Assembly: GCF_003533305.1 (NCBI RefSeq)
Contig: NZ_DOEH01000021.1
Coordinates: 122,251 to 186,250, forward strand
Direction of reading: 5' to 3'
Length of the DNA stretch: 64,000 nucleotides
Source: Providencia sp.
GTDB taxonomy: Bacteria > Pseudomonadota > Gammaproteobacteria > Enterobacterales > Enterobacteriaceae
The notes under the pieces were generated by a model that searched no databases, was not told the origin of the DNA, and saw only the letters and a list, made by a program, of their open reading frames with translations. This document shows positions 20,833 through 29,320 of the stretch, one piece after another. A program made the translations under genes and the position numbers. Each line of letters opens with the position of its first letter. Position 1 is the first letter of the stretch.

Positions 20833-21212
20833 TACGCATCCTTGGCTTATCCATTCACTATTTAACTAAACTACCCCATTATCACCATCACTAAAATCAA
20901 TATTTAAACATAATAAATAATCGCCAAATAAGTAAAACGCAGTTACTGAGCAACTGTTTCGCTAGTAGGAACAGACGAAAAAACAAATAAAAGCTTAAAA
21001 ATCAATATCTTAATATTTAATTAATATCTATCCCTAAAATTTTAAAATCAATTCAGTGACCAGTTTAACAAAAATGCAATAACTCATTTACTTTATCAAT
21101 CAATTCATCTAAATATAGTCATATTACGAAATGGAACACTGTTCCTTATAAGGGAACAGTGAATATAACAATAATCCCATTTTACTTATTACCTTTGCAT
21201 TCAGGGGGCATC
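20833..21212. other. yfaY / iclR-type regulator intergenic region
   Basis: 380 AT-rich nt contain the divergent promoters of yfaY and the IclR gene. The only clear signal is the palindromic operator candidate at 21133-21161. Confidence 0.6.
21133..21161. promoter_or_regulatory. Palindromic operator candidate of the IclR-family regulator
   Basis: GGAACA-C-TGTTCC (21133-21145) is a perfect palindrome. Its right arm, extended to CACTGTTCC, is repeated inverted as GGAACAGTG at 21153-21161 after a 7-nt spacer. The array of three half sites ends 51 nt before the regulator ATG. IclR-family operators are typically palindromes of this size, so autoregulation is inferred. Confidence 0.6.
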
Positions 21213-21926
21213 ATGAATAATCGACTACAATCAGCAGGATTTGTTTTATTACTACTTAATTATTTTTCATTAAAAAAACCCGTTTGGGGTGTGCGTGAAT
21301 TAGCTCGATACATAGATAAGAGCCCTTCTGTTGTTCAGCGCGGCTTTAATATTTTAGAAGAACAAGGCTTTTTACAAAAAAATAAAAATAAAGAATATCT
21401 ACTAGGTTTACGTTGTATTGAATTAGGTCACCTAGCTAATAATACGCGCCAATTTTCACAATTAGCTACTGACTATCTACGCCCTTTATCAGAAAAAACG
21501 CATGAAACTGTATTTATATATCGGCGATATGATGATATCGCTATTTGTAATTTTATTTTAGAAAGTGACCATTTTATTCGTTTTACATCAACTGAAGGTG
21601 AAGCATTATCACTTCATGAAGCACCTTTTACTCAAGTAATTCTTGGTTCTATGAATACATTATATATTCAAGACTATTTGATAAGACATAATTTACAGGA
21701 TGACTTAATTTTAAAAACTAAATTACAACATTATGCAAATGAAGGTTATGCCTATTCGAAAGAAGCTTACCTTGCAGGAACTCAAGGTTTGTCTGTTCCT
21801 ATTTTCTCATTTGAGAAAGGGGTATTAGGTTCGTTATGTATTGCAGCATCAAGCCAAAGTAAAGATTTAACTGAATATTATCCATTATTAAAATCTACAG
21901 CATCCCAGCTATCCGCCATATTTTAA
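21213..21926 (+). CDS. IclR-family transcriptional regulator
   Basis: 237 residues. The N-terminal winged helix-turn-helix ('GVRELARYIDKSPSVVQRGFNILEEQGFL') is followed by an IclR effector-binding domain ('YLRPLSEKTHETVFIYRRYDD' to the C terminus). The start at 21213 (MNNRLQSAGF) is chosen because TCAGGGGG lies just upstream; the in-frame GTG at 21159 would put coding sequence through the operator. It lies directly upstream of, and co-oriented with, the OPT-transporter operon, so it is the likely local regulator. Effector unknown. Confidence 0.88.
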   Translation: MNNRLQSAGFVLLLLNYFSLKKPVWGVRELARYIDKSPSVVQRGFNILEEQGFLQKNKNKEYLLGLRCIELGHLANNTRQFSQLATDYLRPLSEKTHETVFIYRRYDDIAICNFILESDHFIRFTSTEGEALSLHEAPFTQVILGSMNTLYIQDYLIRHNLQDDLILKTKLQHYANEGYAYSKEAYLAGTQGLSVPIFSFEKGVLGSLCIAASSQSKDLTEYYPLLKSTASQLSAIF

Positions 21927-21948
21927 TTGTTGTTTATGGCTAAATAAA

Positions 21949-21968
21949 CCATCGAAAATATACGATGG
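21949..21968 (+). other. Hairpin between iclR-type gene and OPT transporter gene
   Basis: CCATCG and CGATGG form a 6-bp stem with an 8-nt loop 23 nt after the regulator stop, followed by AT alternation rather than a T-run. It may be a weak terminator or processing signal. Confidence 0.4.
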
Positions 21969-22002
21969 ATATATATTAAAATATAAAAAATAGGTAATCT
22001 CT

Positions 22003-23631
22003 ATGAATGTATCTCAACATAAAAATGATACAGAGGTACGTGTATCTATATTTTCACCACCATTATTTATCGCAATAATTATATTATCTTTTGTGGGTGC
22101 CATTATCGGTATCCAAATTATCGTCACACTCGGGATATCAGCTAATACCTCAATTATTGGTGCCGTATTAGCCATTTTATTATCTCGTATTCCCATCTCT
22201 ATATTTTCATCATTTCGATTTATAGACGCACAAAATTTAATTCAAACCAGTATTTCAGCCGCTACTTTTGCAGCCGCCAATGGGTTAATGATTGCGATTG
22301 GAGTGCCTTGGGTGCTTGGAATGCCTGATTTAATTTGGCCAATGATGGCTGGCGCATTTATGGCAATCATTATTGACGGTACTATTTTGTATGGCTTGTT
22401 TAATACCAAAGCGTACCCTGCCAGCGCATCATGGCCCGCAGGCGTTGCAACAGCCGAAACCTTATGGGCAGGTAATAAAGGTGGAAAACGACTAGGTGCA
22501 TTGCTTGCCGGCTTCACCTTTGGCGCCGTTGGTGCCGGATTCGGAATTCCAATGGCATCCGCAGGTATTGCCTTAATTGGCAGTATTTTCGCTTTATTCA
22601 TGTTTGCAATAGGTCTACTTATTCGTGGTTTTTCTGAGTCTGGCTTAATTCCCTATAACTTATATGAACACTATGTACCTCACGGTGTCATGATTGGTGC
22701 GGGCATCGTGGCATTAATACAAATTGGTTTTATTGTTTTTCGTAAAAAGAAAGATGATAACCAACAAATTGAAGAAAGTGATGAATTAGCTCAAAGCAGT
22801 AGCCGAATTAAAAAAACACTCCTTAAAGGCGCTTTCTTTTATTTTCTCACTGCGCTCACGCTAACTTTTATTAGCCAGATATTTGTCACGATGACATTAC
22901 CGCAATTAATTGGTTTCTTGATTTTTGCGACTTTAACGGCATTAGTTCAAGAAATGATAGTTGGTATGGCTGCGATGCATTCCGGCTGGTTCCCTGCCAC
23001 AGCGGCTGCTTTAATTTCCCTCATGATTGGTGTGTTATTAGGTTTTCCACCTGAAGCACTTGCTGTTTTAGTTGGATTTTGTGTCGCAACTGGACCTGCG
23101 TTTGCAGATATGGGCTTTGACCTTAAAACCGGATTTATGATCCGAGGCTATGGTAAAAATCCAAGTGCTGAAATTTATGGGCGAAAACAACAATATTTTG
23201 CTGCTATCGTCGGTTTTTTCTGTGCCTTAGTGGTCGTTGCATTAACTTACGATTTCTATTTTGAACAAGATAAAATTGTACCTGCCTCACGTTTATACGC
23301 GGCAACAATCCAAGCAGGTAGCTCATCAGAAGTTGCCATGATGCTACTTCTATGGGCTGTTCCTGGGGCAATCATTCAACTTATTGGCGGCGCCAAACAT
23401 CAAATTGGAGTGCTGTTCTCTACAGGCCTAATGATTAACTACCCGATTGCAGGCTGGACCGTATTAGTTGCTTTAGCTATACGCATCATTGTGGCCCGTT
23501 TCTTTAATGTCAGTTCAGACAAAATTTCGACTTTTGCGGGCGGACTCATTGCCGGTGATGCCCTTTACTCTACAGCAAAAGCCTTTCTACCGACAATCAA
23601 AGCAAAATTGCTTTCACTGTTAGCTCGCTAG
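22003..23631 (+). CDS. OPT-family oligopeptide transporter
   Basis: 542 residues and about 14 hydrophobic spans, with OPT-family blocks: 'YPASASWPAGVATAETLWAG', 'GALLAGFTFGAVGAGFGIP' and 'AADAGSSSE'-type 'ATIQAGSSSEVAMM'. OPT proteins import peptides, peptide-like metabolites or metal chelates using the proton gradient. It is first of four closely packed genes (24 nt to the PLP enzyme, then overlaps). With a dipeptidase and DUF1177 downstream, a peptide or amino-acid conjugate is the likely cargo. The exact substrate cannot be read from sequence. Confidence 0.88.
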   Translation: MNVSQHKNDTEVRVSIFSPPLFIAIIILSFVGAIIGIQIIVTLGISANTSIIGAVLAILLSRIPISIFSSFRFIDAQNLIQTSISAATFAAANGLMIAIGVPWVLGMPDLIWPMMAGAFMAIIIDGTILYGLFNTKAYPASASWPAGVATAETLWAGNKGGKRLGALLAGFTFGAVGAGFGIPMASAGIALIGSIFALFMFAIGLLIRGFSESGLIPYNLYEHYVPHGVMIGAGIVALIQIGFIVFRKKKDDNQQIEESDELAQSSSRIKKTLLKGAFFYFLTALTLTFISQIFVTMTLPQLIGFLIFATLTALVQEMIVGMAAMHSGWFPATAAALISLMIGVLLGFPPEALAVLVGFCVATGPAFADMGFDLKTGFMIRGYGKNPSAEIYGRKQQYFAAIVGFFCALVVVALTYDFYFEQDKIVPASRLYAATIQAGSSSEVAMMLLLWAVPGAIIQLIGGAKHQIGVLFSTGLMINYPIAGWTVLVALAIRIIVARFFNVSSDKISTFAGGLIAGDALYSTAKAFLPTIKAKLLSLLAR

Positions 23632-23655
23632 TTTTGCACTAGGAAAACAATAATC

Positions 23656-24855
23656 ATGAATATATGGCAACAAGTCTACCAAGATACATTAGTTTCCCAG
23701 CATTATGCTTATTTTGATACAGGTGCTGCGGCACCACCACCAAAACCAGTTATTGATGCGGTTAAAACATATTTGAATAAAACTGCCGAACGAGGAATTT
23801 ATTTACCTAGTTTTCGCAAAGAAACCTATCAACGTGTAGAAAACTGTCGTCGTAAACTGGCTCAGTTTATCGGTGCCGATGAAACTGAAATCGCATTTAC
23901 AAAAAATGGTACTGAATCCATTTGTTTAGTTGCCCGAGGAATTTCTTGGCACTCCGGTGATGAAGTGATTCTGCCTGATACCGAAATGCTCAGTAACATA
24001 GCGATCTGGCAGCTTTTAGCCAAAGAAAAAGGCATAAAAATAGTAACAGTTAAAGCAGATAACCAAGGTGTCATCTCACCTAAAACTATTGAACAAGCCA
24101 TAACTTCAAAAACAAAATTAGTGAGCTTTGTTGCCCTATCAAATATTACAGGTGTCGTACAACCCGTTCAGTCAATTTGTGAGATAGCAAAACAACATGG
24201 TGTTCTCACCCACGTTAGCGCATCTCAAGCCCTTGGCATGTATAGCATTAACGTACAAGAGTGGCAGTGTGATTTTTTATCGTCTTGTGGTCGTAAAGGA
24301 TTAAGAACAATTGAGGGAATTGGTATTCTTTATGTACGCAACGCATTAATACCCACTCTTACACCGATGTTAGCTGGCTGGTGGAATTGTAATGTTGATG
24401 CAAACTCTGGAGATATCACATTACCCATCACCGCCAAACGATTCGAAGCAGGTTGCCCTAACATCCCAGCCATTATCAGCCTCGATGCAGCATTAGATTA
24501 TGCACTCAATATTGGGATGACGCAGATTGAAATACGTAACCGCCAATTAACTGAATATGCGATGAGCAAATTATCGTCAATACCTAATATCGCAATATAT
24601 GGCCCAACAAATAGCCATCAACGTCTTGGTATTATCCCATTTAATATTAAAGGAATATCTTCTGACATCTTAATGCAAACACTAGAAGCTAAAAATATCA
24701 TTATTGAATCAGGTCATTTTATGGCAACTGCTATTTTACAATTTTATCAAATTGAAAAAATGGCACGACTTTCGCTACATTATTTTAATCAAGAGTCAGA
24801 AATTGACCAATTAGTTAATTGTATTCATGAAATCATTATGGAGTATAAAAAATGA
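23656..24855 (+). CDS. Class V aminotransferase / NifS-SufS-fold PLP enzyme with atypical active site
   Basis: 399 residues of fold-type I PLP enzyme. The PLP lysine is K214 in 'SCGRKGLRTIEGIGILYVR', and the C-terminal 'MARLSLHYFN' Arg is kept. By eye against SufS, hallmark desulfurase residues are altered. The ring-stacking His-His ('EHHAN') reads EMLSN (110-114). The Asp that pairs with the pyridine nitrogen is S188 in 'HVSASQALG', although Q191 remains. The His before the lysine is R213, and the catalytic Cys region 'GHHC' reads GHFM (Met356). It is therefore unlikely to be a cysteine desulfurase. A lyase, aminotransferase or epimerase role in the peptide operon is inferred. Overlaps pepE by 4 nt. 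Confidence 0.8.
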   Translation: MNIWQQVYQDTLVSQHYAYFDTGAAAPPPKPVIDAVKTYLNKTAERGIYLPSFRKETYQRVENCRRKLAQFIGADETEIAFTKNGTESICLVARGISWHSGDEVILPDTEMLSNIAIWQLLAKEKGIKIVTVKADNQGVISPKTIEQAITSKTKLVSFVALSNITGVVQPVQSICEIAKQHGVLTHVSASQALGMYSINVQEWQCDFLSSCGRKGLRTIEGIGILYVRNALIPTLTPMLAGWWNCNVDANSGDITLPITAKRFEAGCPNIPAIISLDAALDYALNIGMTQIEIRNRQLTEYAMSKLSSIPNIAIYGPTNSHQRLGIIPFNIKGISSDILMQTLEAKNIIIESGHFMATAILQFYQIEKMARLSLHYFNQESEIDQLVNCIHEIIMEYKK

Positions 24856-25577
24856 CAAATGCATTATTAATGAGTAGCTCACGTATGGGCCAACAAGGTT
24901 ATTTATCCCATGCTCATGAACAAATTCATCGTTTATTACAGCATAAACACCAAGAAATATTATTTATTCCTTATGCTGCTGTTTCATTTAGTTTTGATGA
25001 GTTCGAAAAAATTGTTCAACCGGTTTTTGAATCTCTTGGCTATACGCTTAAATCTATTCATCATTTCAGCGATCCTATTGCCGCGGTTAATCAAGCTCAA
25101 GCTATTGCTGTCGGTGGTGGTAATACCTTTGCACTGTTAAAACGCCTTTATGATGCACAATTAATTGATTTAATATCACAGCGCGTCAAACACGATAATT
25201 TACCCTATATAGGTTGGAGTGCAGGCAGTAACATTGCAACGCCAAGCATACGAACAACTAATGACATGCCAATTGTACAACCACCATCATTTCGTGCACT
25301 AAATCTTACTCCATTCCAAATTAATCCACATTTTATTTCAGGAAAACCAGTAGGCCATAATGGAGAAAGTCGTGAGGAGCGCTTAAATGAATTTTTGACA
25401 TTAAATCCGAATGAAGAATTGCTCGCTTTATATGAAGGCACTGCATTGTTAATTGAAAATAATCAGGCAACTGTTTTAGGTGATAAAAATGCCTTATGGT
25501 TTAAAGCACCAAATCAGATAGATGAAATAAAAACCAATCAGCAATTTCCATTAAATATGATAAAAGGAGTTGAATAA
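24852..25577 (+). CDS. pepE: Dipeptidase E (alpha-aspartyl dipeptidase, S51)
   Basis: 241 residues. The S51 nucleophile Ser123 is in 'IGWSAGSNIA', with Asp138 ('TTNDMP') and His160 ('INPHF') completing the triad. All are offset by three residues from E. coli PepE (S120, D135, H157). The 'AVGGGNTFALL' block is conserved. The enzyme hydrolyses N-terminal aspartyl dipeptides in the cytoplasm. It starts inside the PLP enzyme gene (ATGA overlap), and its stop shares one base with the next start (TAATG). Tight coupling indicates a shared pathway with the OPT importer. Substrate range may differ from E. coli PepE. Confidence 0.92.
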   Translation: MTNALLMSSSRMGQQGYLSHAHEQIHRLLQHKHQEILFIPYAAVSFSFDEFEKIVQPVFESLGYTLKSIHHFSDPIAAVNQAQAIAVGGGNTFALLKRLYDAQLIDLISQRVKHDNLPYIGWSAGSNIATPSIRTTNDMPIVQPPSFRALNLTPFQINPHFISGKPVGHNGESREERLNEFLTLNPNEELLALYEGTALLIENNQATVLGDKNALWFKAPNQIDEIKTNQQFPLNMIKGVE

Positions 25578-26527
25578 TGTCATTAAAATATGTCAGTCAA
25601 TTCTATGAACTACTCGATAATCCACATATTAATGGGCAAAAAATTGTTAATATATTAAAATCAGTCAGCCCACCGAATGCTGAAATCATCCTCAATTCTG
25701 TTCATTATGAAGAGCCTGAAGATACCAGCCAACTTTGTGACTTTATTAAAGTTATTATTCCTGGCACTGATGGAAAATCACAAGGCGGTCACTATCCCAC
25801 ATTAGGTATTATTGGTCGTTTAGGTGCACAACAAGCTCAACCAAACCGTATTGGTTTAGTGTCAGACGCCGATGGCTCCATAGTGGCTTTCGCAAGTGCG
25901 ATGAAGTTATTAGAAATGGCCTCAACCGGAAGTCGACTAAAGGGTGATGTTATTATCACCACGCATATTGCCACCCATGTTTCAATTACCCCTCACGAGC
26001 CGGTAGATTTTATGGGCATGCCTGTATCATCAACCACCATGAATCAATATGAAGTCGATGCCCAAATGGATGCTATTTTATCTATCGATACCTCTAAAGG
26101 TAACAGCATAATCAAGCACAGAGGAATTGCCATTTCCCCCACCGCAAAGCAAGGCTATATTTTGCGCGTTGCCCCTGATTTAGTGCGTTTATTAGAGTAT
26201 GCAACAGGAAACATGGCTAAAACCTTCCCAATTACCACACAAGATATTTCACCCTACGATAACGGTGTCTATCACTTTAACTCCATCATGCAGCCTCATG
26301 TTGCAACGGATGCTCCGGTCGTGGGACTCGCAATCACGGCGAATACCATTGTTCCCGGCTCTGAAACTGGGGCAAGTTATGAAAATGAACTTATTGATGC
26401 AACTCGTTTTGCCGTTGAAGTTGCTAAACAATTTTGTTGGAATAAAATCAAGTTTTATCAACAAGATGAATATGATGCCCTGTATAACCTCTATGGCTCT
26501 TTAGCTCAAATTCAGGGAACAAAATAA
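25577..26527 (+). CDS. DUF1177 family protein
   Basis: 316 residues of a DUF1177 protein, recognised from the conserved 'GTDGKSQGG' stretch, 'RLGAQQAQPNRIGLVSDADG' and 'TTHIATHVSITPHEPV'. No enzymatic activity is established to my knowledge. The family typically travels with OPT transporters, peptidases and AroM-like genes, which suggests metabolism of an imported peptide-like compound. No signal peptide or membrane span is seen, so it is probably cytosolic. Conserved His and Asp residues (in 'GGHYPTLG', 'SDADGS', 'HIATH') could bind a metal; this is inference. Last gene before a terminator. Confidence 0.85.
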   Translation: MSLKYVSQFYELLDNPHINGQKIVNILKSVSPPNAEIILNSVHYEEPEDTSQLCDFIKVIIPGTDGKSQGGHYPTLGIIGRLGAQQAQPNRIGLVSDADGSIVAFASAMKLLEMASTGSRLKGDVIITTHIATHVSITPHEPVDFMGMPVSSTTMNQYEVDAQMDAILSIDTSKGNSIIKHRGIAISPTAKQGYILRVAPDLVRLLEYATGNMAKTFPITTQDISPYDNGVYHFNSIMQPHVATDAPVVGLAITANTIVPGSETGASYENELIDATRFAVEVAKQFCWNKIKFYQQDEYDALYNLYGSLAQIQGTK

Positions 26528-26615
26528 ATAATAGTTTAATTCATTGTTATTCCTGAAATTTTTTGTGATTAAACCGTTTTAGAAAAAAAGTATAATTTAA
26601 AAATAATATCCAATA

Positions 26616-26654
26616 AAAAACGCCTCGCTATAACCAATAATAGAAAGGCGTTTT
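26616..26654. terminator. Bidirectional terminator between the DUF1177 gene and the sugar ABC operon
   Basis: The AAAACGCCT and AGGCGTTTT arms (9 bp, loop about 20 nt) lie between convergent genes, with T-runs on both strands. Confidence 0.75.
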
Positions 26655-26676
26655 ATTTTATCTTTGAAATAATAAA

Positions 26677-27696
26677 CTAATTTGCGCCACGACGATTCTT
26701 AGCATAAGTATCAAAAGCGACAGCTAGAATAATAATTAAGCCTGTAATAATTTGTTGATAGTAGGCTGAGACATTCATTAACACTAGCCCATTAATGAGT
26801 AGCCCCATAATAATCGAACCAATAACAGTACCACCGATTCGTCCATAACCGCCCATCAATGATGTTCCACCAATAACAACCGATGCAATGACTCGAAGCT
26901 CAAAGGTAAAACCTGCTACTGCTTCTGCGCTGCCTAAGCGAGCACTTAAAATAAAGCCGGCAAGACCCGCCAAGCAACCAATAACCACATACACACTTAC
27001 TAAAACTCGATTAACATTCACACCAGCAAGTCGAGCAGGTTCGCGGTTACTGCCGACAGCATAAACAAAACGCCCCCAACGACTTTTATGCAATGCAAAG
27101 AAGCCAATCACAGCAACAATAGCAAAAATCCAGATAGGAATAGAAACACCAAGTAGCTCACCTCTACCCCACCAGCGATATCCTGCGTCGAAACCTGAAA
27201 TAGGTGCGCCATCATTGATCACTAAAGTCACACCACGCCAAATTGTCATACCGCCAAGTGTGACAATAAAAGGAGGAATATTTAAACGCGTCACACCGAG
27301 ACCATGTAGAAAACCGATAAAGGTACCGACCGCTAAGCAAATCACAAGTCCCACTAGCCAACTCATGCCGCCCCATGCTGCTGGGTCAATACCGACAAGA
27401 TTATCGCCTTTAATCACAAAAGCGGCGGTCATTGCACAGACGGCAAGTATTGAGCCTACGGATAAATCAATTCCAGCGGTTAAAATAACTAATGTCATGC
27501 CCACCGCCATAATGCCGTAAATAGACACTTCGGTCAGAATATTGGTGACATTTCGCTCACTAATAAAATTACTGTTTTGCGTTTGAAAAAATAAAATCAA
27601 TAACACCATGAAAATCAATACGCCAAAACGCTCAAAAAAGGCGATAAAATCAATTTTTTTACGGCCAACTGCCGCAGCTGATTGTTGTTGTGACAT
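26677..27696 (-). CDS. Ribose-type sugar ABC transporter permease (RbsC-like)
   Basis: 339 residues of a BPD_transp_2 (RbsC/XylH/AraH-type) permease with about 8-10 membrane spans and family blocks 'GIMAVGMTLVILTAGIDLSVGS' (split over two spans) and 'ASVVIGGTSLMGG'. The start MSQQQSAAAV at 27696 has AGAGGC upstream; the in-frame ATG at 27744 lies inside the ATPase gene. It is the distal gene of a three-gene importer (binding protein, ATPase, permease), 11 nt from the ATPase gene. The sugar is not identifiable. Confidence 0.9.
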   Translation of the reverse strand: MSQQQSAAAVGRKKIDFIAFFERFGVLIFMVLLILFFQTQNSNFISERNVTNILTEVSIYGIMAVGMTLVILTAGIDLSVGSILAVCAMTAAFVIKGDNLVGIDPAAWGGMSWLVGLVICLAVGTFIGFLHGLGVTRLNIPPFIVTLGGMTIWRGVTLVINDGAPISGFDAGYRWWGRGELLGVSIPIWIFAIVAVIGFFALHKSRWGRFVYAVGSNREPARLAGVNVNRVLVSVYVVIGCLAGLAGFILSARLGSAEAVAGFTFELRVIASVVIGGTSLMGGYGRIGGTVIGSIIMGLLINGLVLMNVSAYYQQIITGLIIILAVAFDTYAKNRRGAN

Positions 27697-27707
27697 AAAA
27701 GCCTCTC

Positions 27708-29264
27708 TTATACGGCAGCGCTTGCTTGCAAACTGTGATGGCAAATTGCCATCATGGTCATTAATTTCTCTTCCGTTGCATCATCTCCTTGAATTTCACC
27801 CGTTAAACGACCTTCGCTAATAGTGATGATACGATCAGAAATCGCCATTACTTCAGGTAAATCAGATGAAATGACAATCACTGCAACGCCTTTTTTTGCC
27901 ATCTCAAAAATAACTTGATGTACTTCAGACTTAGTCCCCACATCAATTCCTCGAGTTGGCTCATCAACAATTAATATTTTAGGGTTCATCGCCATACAAC
28001 GTGCCAATATCACTTTTTGTTGATTACCACCTGAAAGTTTGCGTACTTCTTGTTCACTATTAACCATTTTAATTTGCAGTGCTTGCCGATAGCTCTCAAT
28101 CAAATCATTTTCTTTACGAATATCAACCATCCACCCCATTTTCATTAGGTTTCCGAGCCCTGATAACGACAGGTTGTAACGAATTGACAACCCAAGCGCT
28201 GCGCCTTCTTTTTTTCTATCCTCTGGCACTAAAGCAATCCCTTTCTCAAGGGCATCCATCGGATTAATCGGCTGATAAGACTGTCCATCAAGGGTAAACT
28301 CACCTTTAGCATATTTATCTGCACCAAATATGCACCGAGCGATTTCAGTTCTGCCCGCCCCCATTAAGCCGGCAATTCCTAAAATCTCACCTTCATGGAC
28401 TTCAAAATGAATATCGTGAAGCGCAATGCCGTGCGGATCGAGAGGTGGTTTCTCTTTACACAGTCCATTCACCGAAAAACGAACAGGTTTATCACGATGA
28501 TAAGTTTCGCTATAAGGTCTTCTTTCAAAAATCACATTGCGTCCCACCATCATGCGAATAATGTCTTGAACTGTGGTTTTTTCGACTTCCCCTGAACCGG
28601 TATAGCGCCCATCTTGAAATACCGTAAATTTGTCACAAATTTGAAAAACTTCATGTAATCGATGTGTCACATAAATCACACTCACACCCCGATTTTTTAA
28701 TTCGCGAACAACTCTATGCAAACTTTCTACTTCAATATCACTCAGTGCCGCAGAAGGCTCATCCATCACAATTAATTTGGCATTGAGCGTTAATGCACGA
28801 GCAATTTCAATCATTTGCTGCTGAGCAACACTCAACCTTGCAACTTGCGTGGTCGGTGAGATAGATAATTGTAGATAATCCAATACGGCTTTAGCTTCTT
28901 GATTTACTACGCGTTCATTGACCATCCACTTCATATTAAGCGCTTCGCGACCGAGAAACATATTTTCCGCAACAGTCATATTCGGCAGTAAATTAAACTC
29001 TTGATAAATAGTGATAATGCCTTTTTGTTGACGAAATACAGGCGAATCATTCCCACCAAGCATTTCACCATTAAACCAAATGTCACCACTTGTTTGCGGT
29101 TGAGCGCCCGCTAACGCTTTTAGAAATGTGGATTTACCCGCGCCATTTTCCCCTAATAAGGCATGAACTTCTCCTTGCATCACGGTCATTTGTGCATCAC
29201 TCAGTGCCCATATACCGGAAAAACTTTTGGTCAGATTGGTAATTTTAAGTAGCGGCTCAGACAT
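27708..29264 (-). CDS. Sugar ABC transporter ATP-binding protein (RbsA-like, two ABC domains)
   Basis: 518 residues with duplicated ABC modules. Domain 1 has Walker A 'GENGAGKSTFLK' and an altered signature 'LSVAQQQMIEIARAL'. Domain 2 has a degenerate Walker A 'GLMGAGRTEIARCIFG' and signature 'LSGGNQQKVILARC', with Walker B 'ILIVDEPTRGID'. This asymmetry is normal for RbsA/MglA/XylG proteins. It drives sugar uptake with the adjacent RbsC-like and RbsB-like proteins. 56 nt separate it from the binding-protein gene. Confidence 0.92.
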   Translation of the reverse strand: MSEPLLKITNLTKSFSGIWALSDAQMTVMQGEVHALLGENGAGKSTFLKALAGAQPQTSGDIWFNGEMLGGNDSPVFRQQKGIITIYQEFNLLPNMTVAENMFLGREALNMKWMVNERVVNQEAKAVLDYLQLSISPTTQVARLSVAQQQMIEIARALTLNAKLIVMDEPSAALSDIEVESLHRVVRELKNRGVSVIYVTHRLHEVFQICDKFTVFQDGRYTGSGEVEKTTVQDIIRMMVGRNVIFERRPYSETYHRDKPVRFSVNGLCKEKPPLDPHGIALHDIHFEVHEGEILGIAGLMGAGRTEIARCIFGADKYAKGEFTLDGQSYQPINPMDALEKGIALVPEDRKKEGAALGLSIRYNLSLSGLGNLMKMGWMVDIRKENDLIESYRQALQIKMVNSEQEVRKLSGGNQQKVILARCMAMNPKILIVDEPTRGIDVGTKSEVHQVIFEMAKKGVAVIVISSDLPEVMAISDRIITISEGRLTGEIQGDDATEEKLMTMMAICHHSLQASAAV

Positions 29265-29320
29265 AAAAACTCCTTTTCAGGAAAACAGGGCTCAAAGAGC
29301 CCCGAATAAAAGGCACTGTT

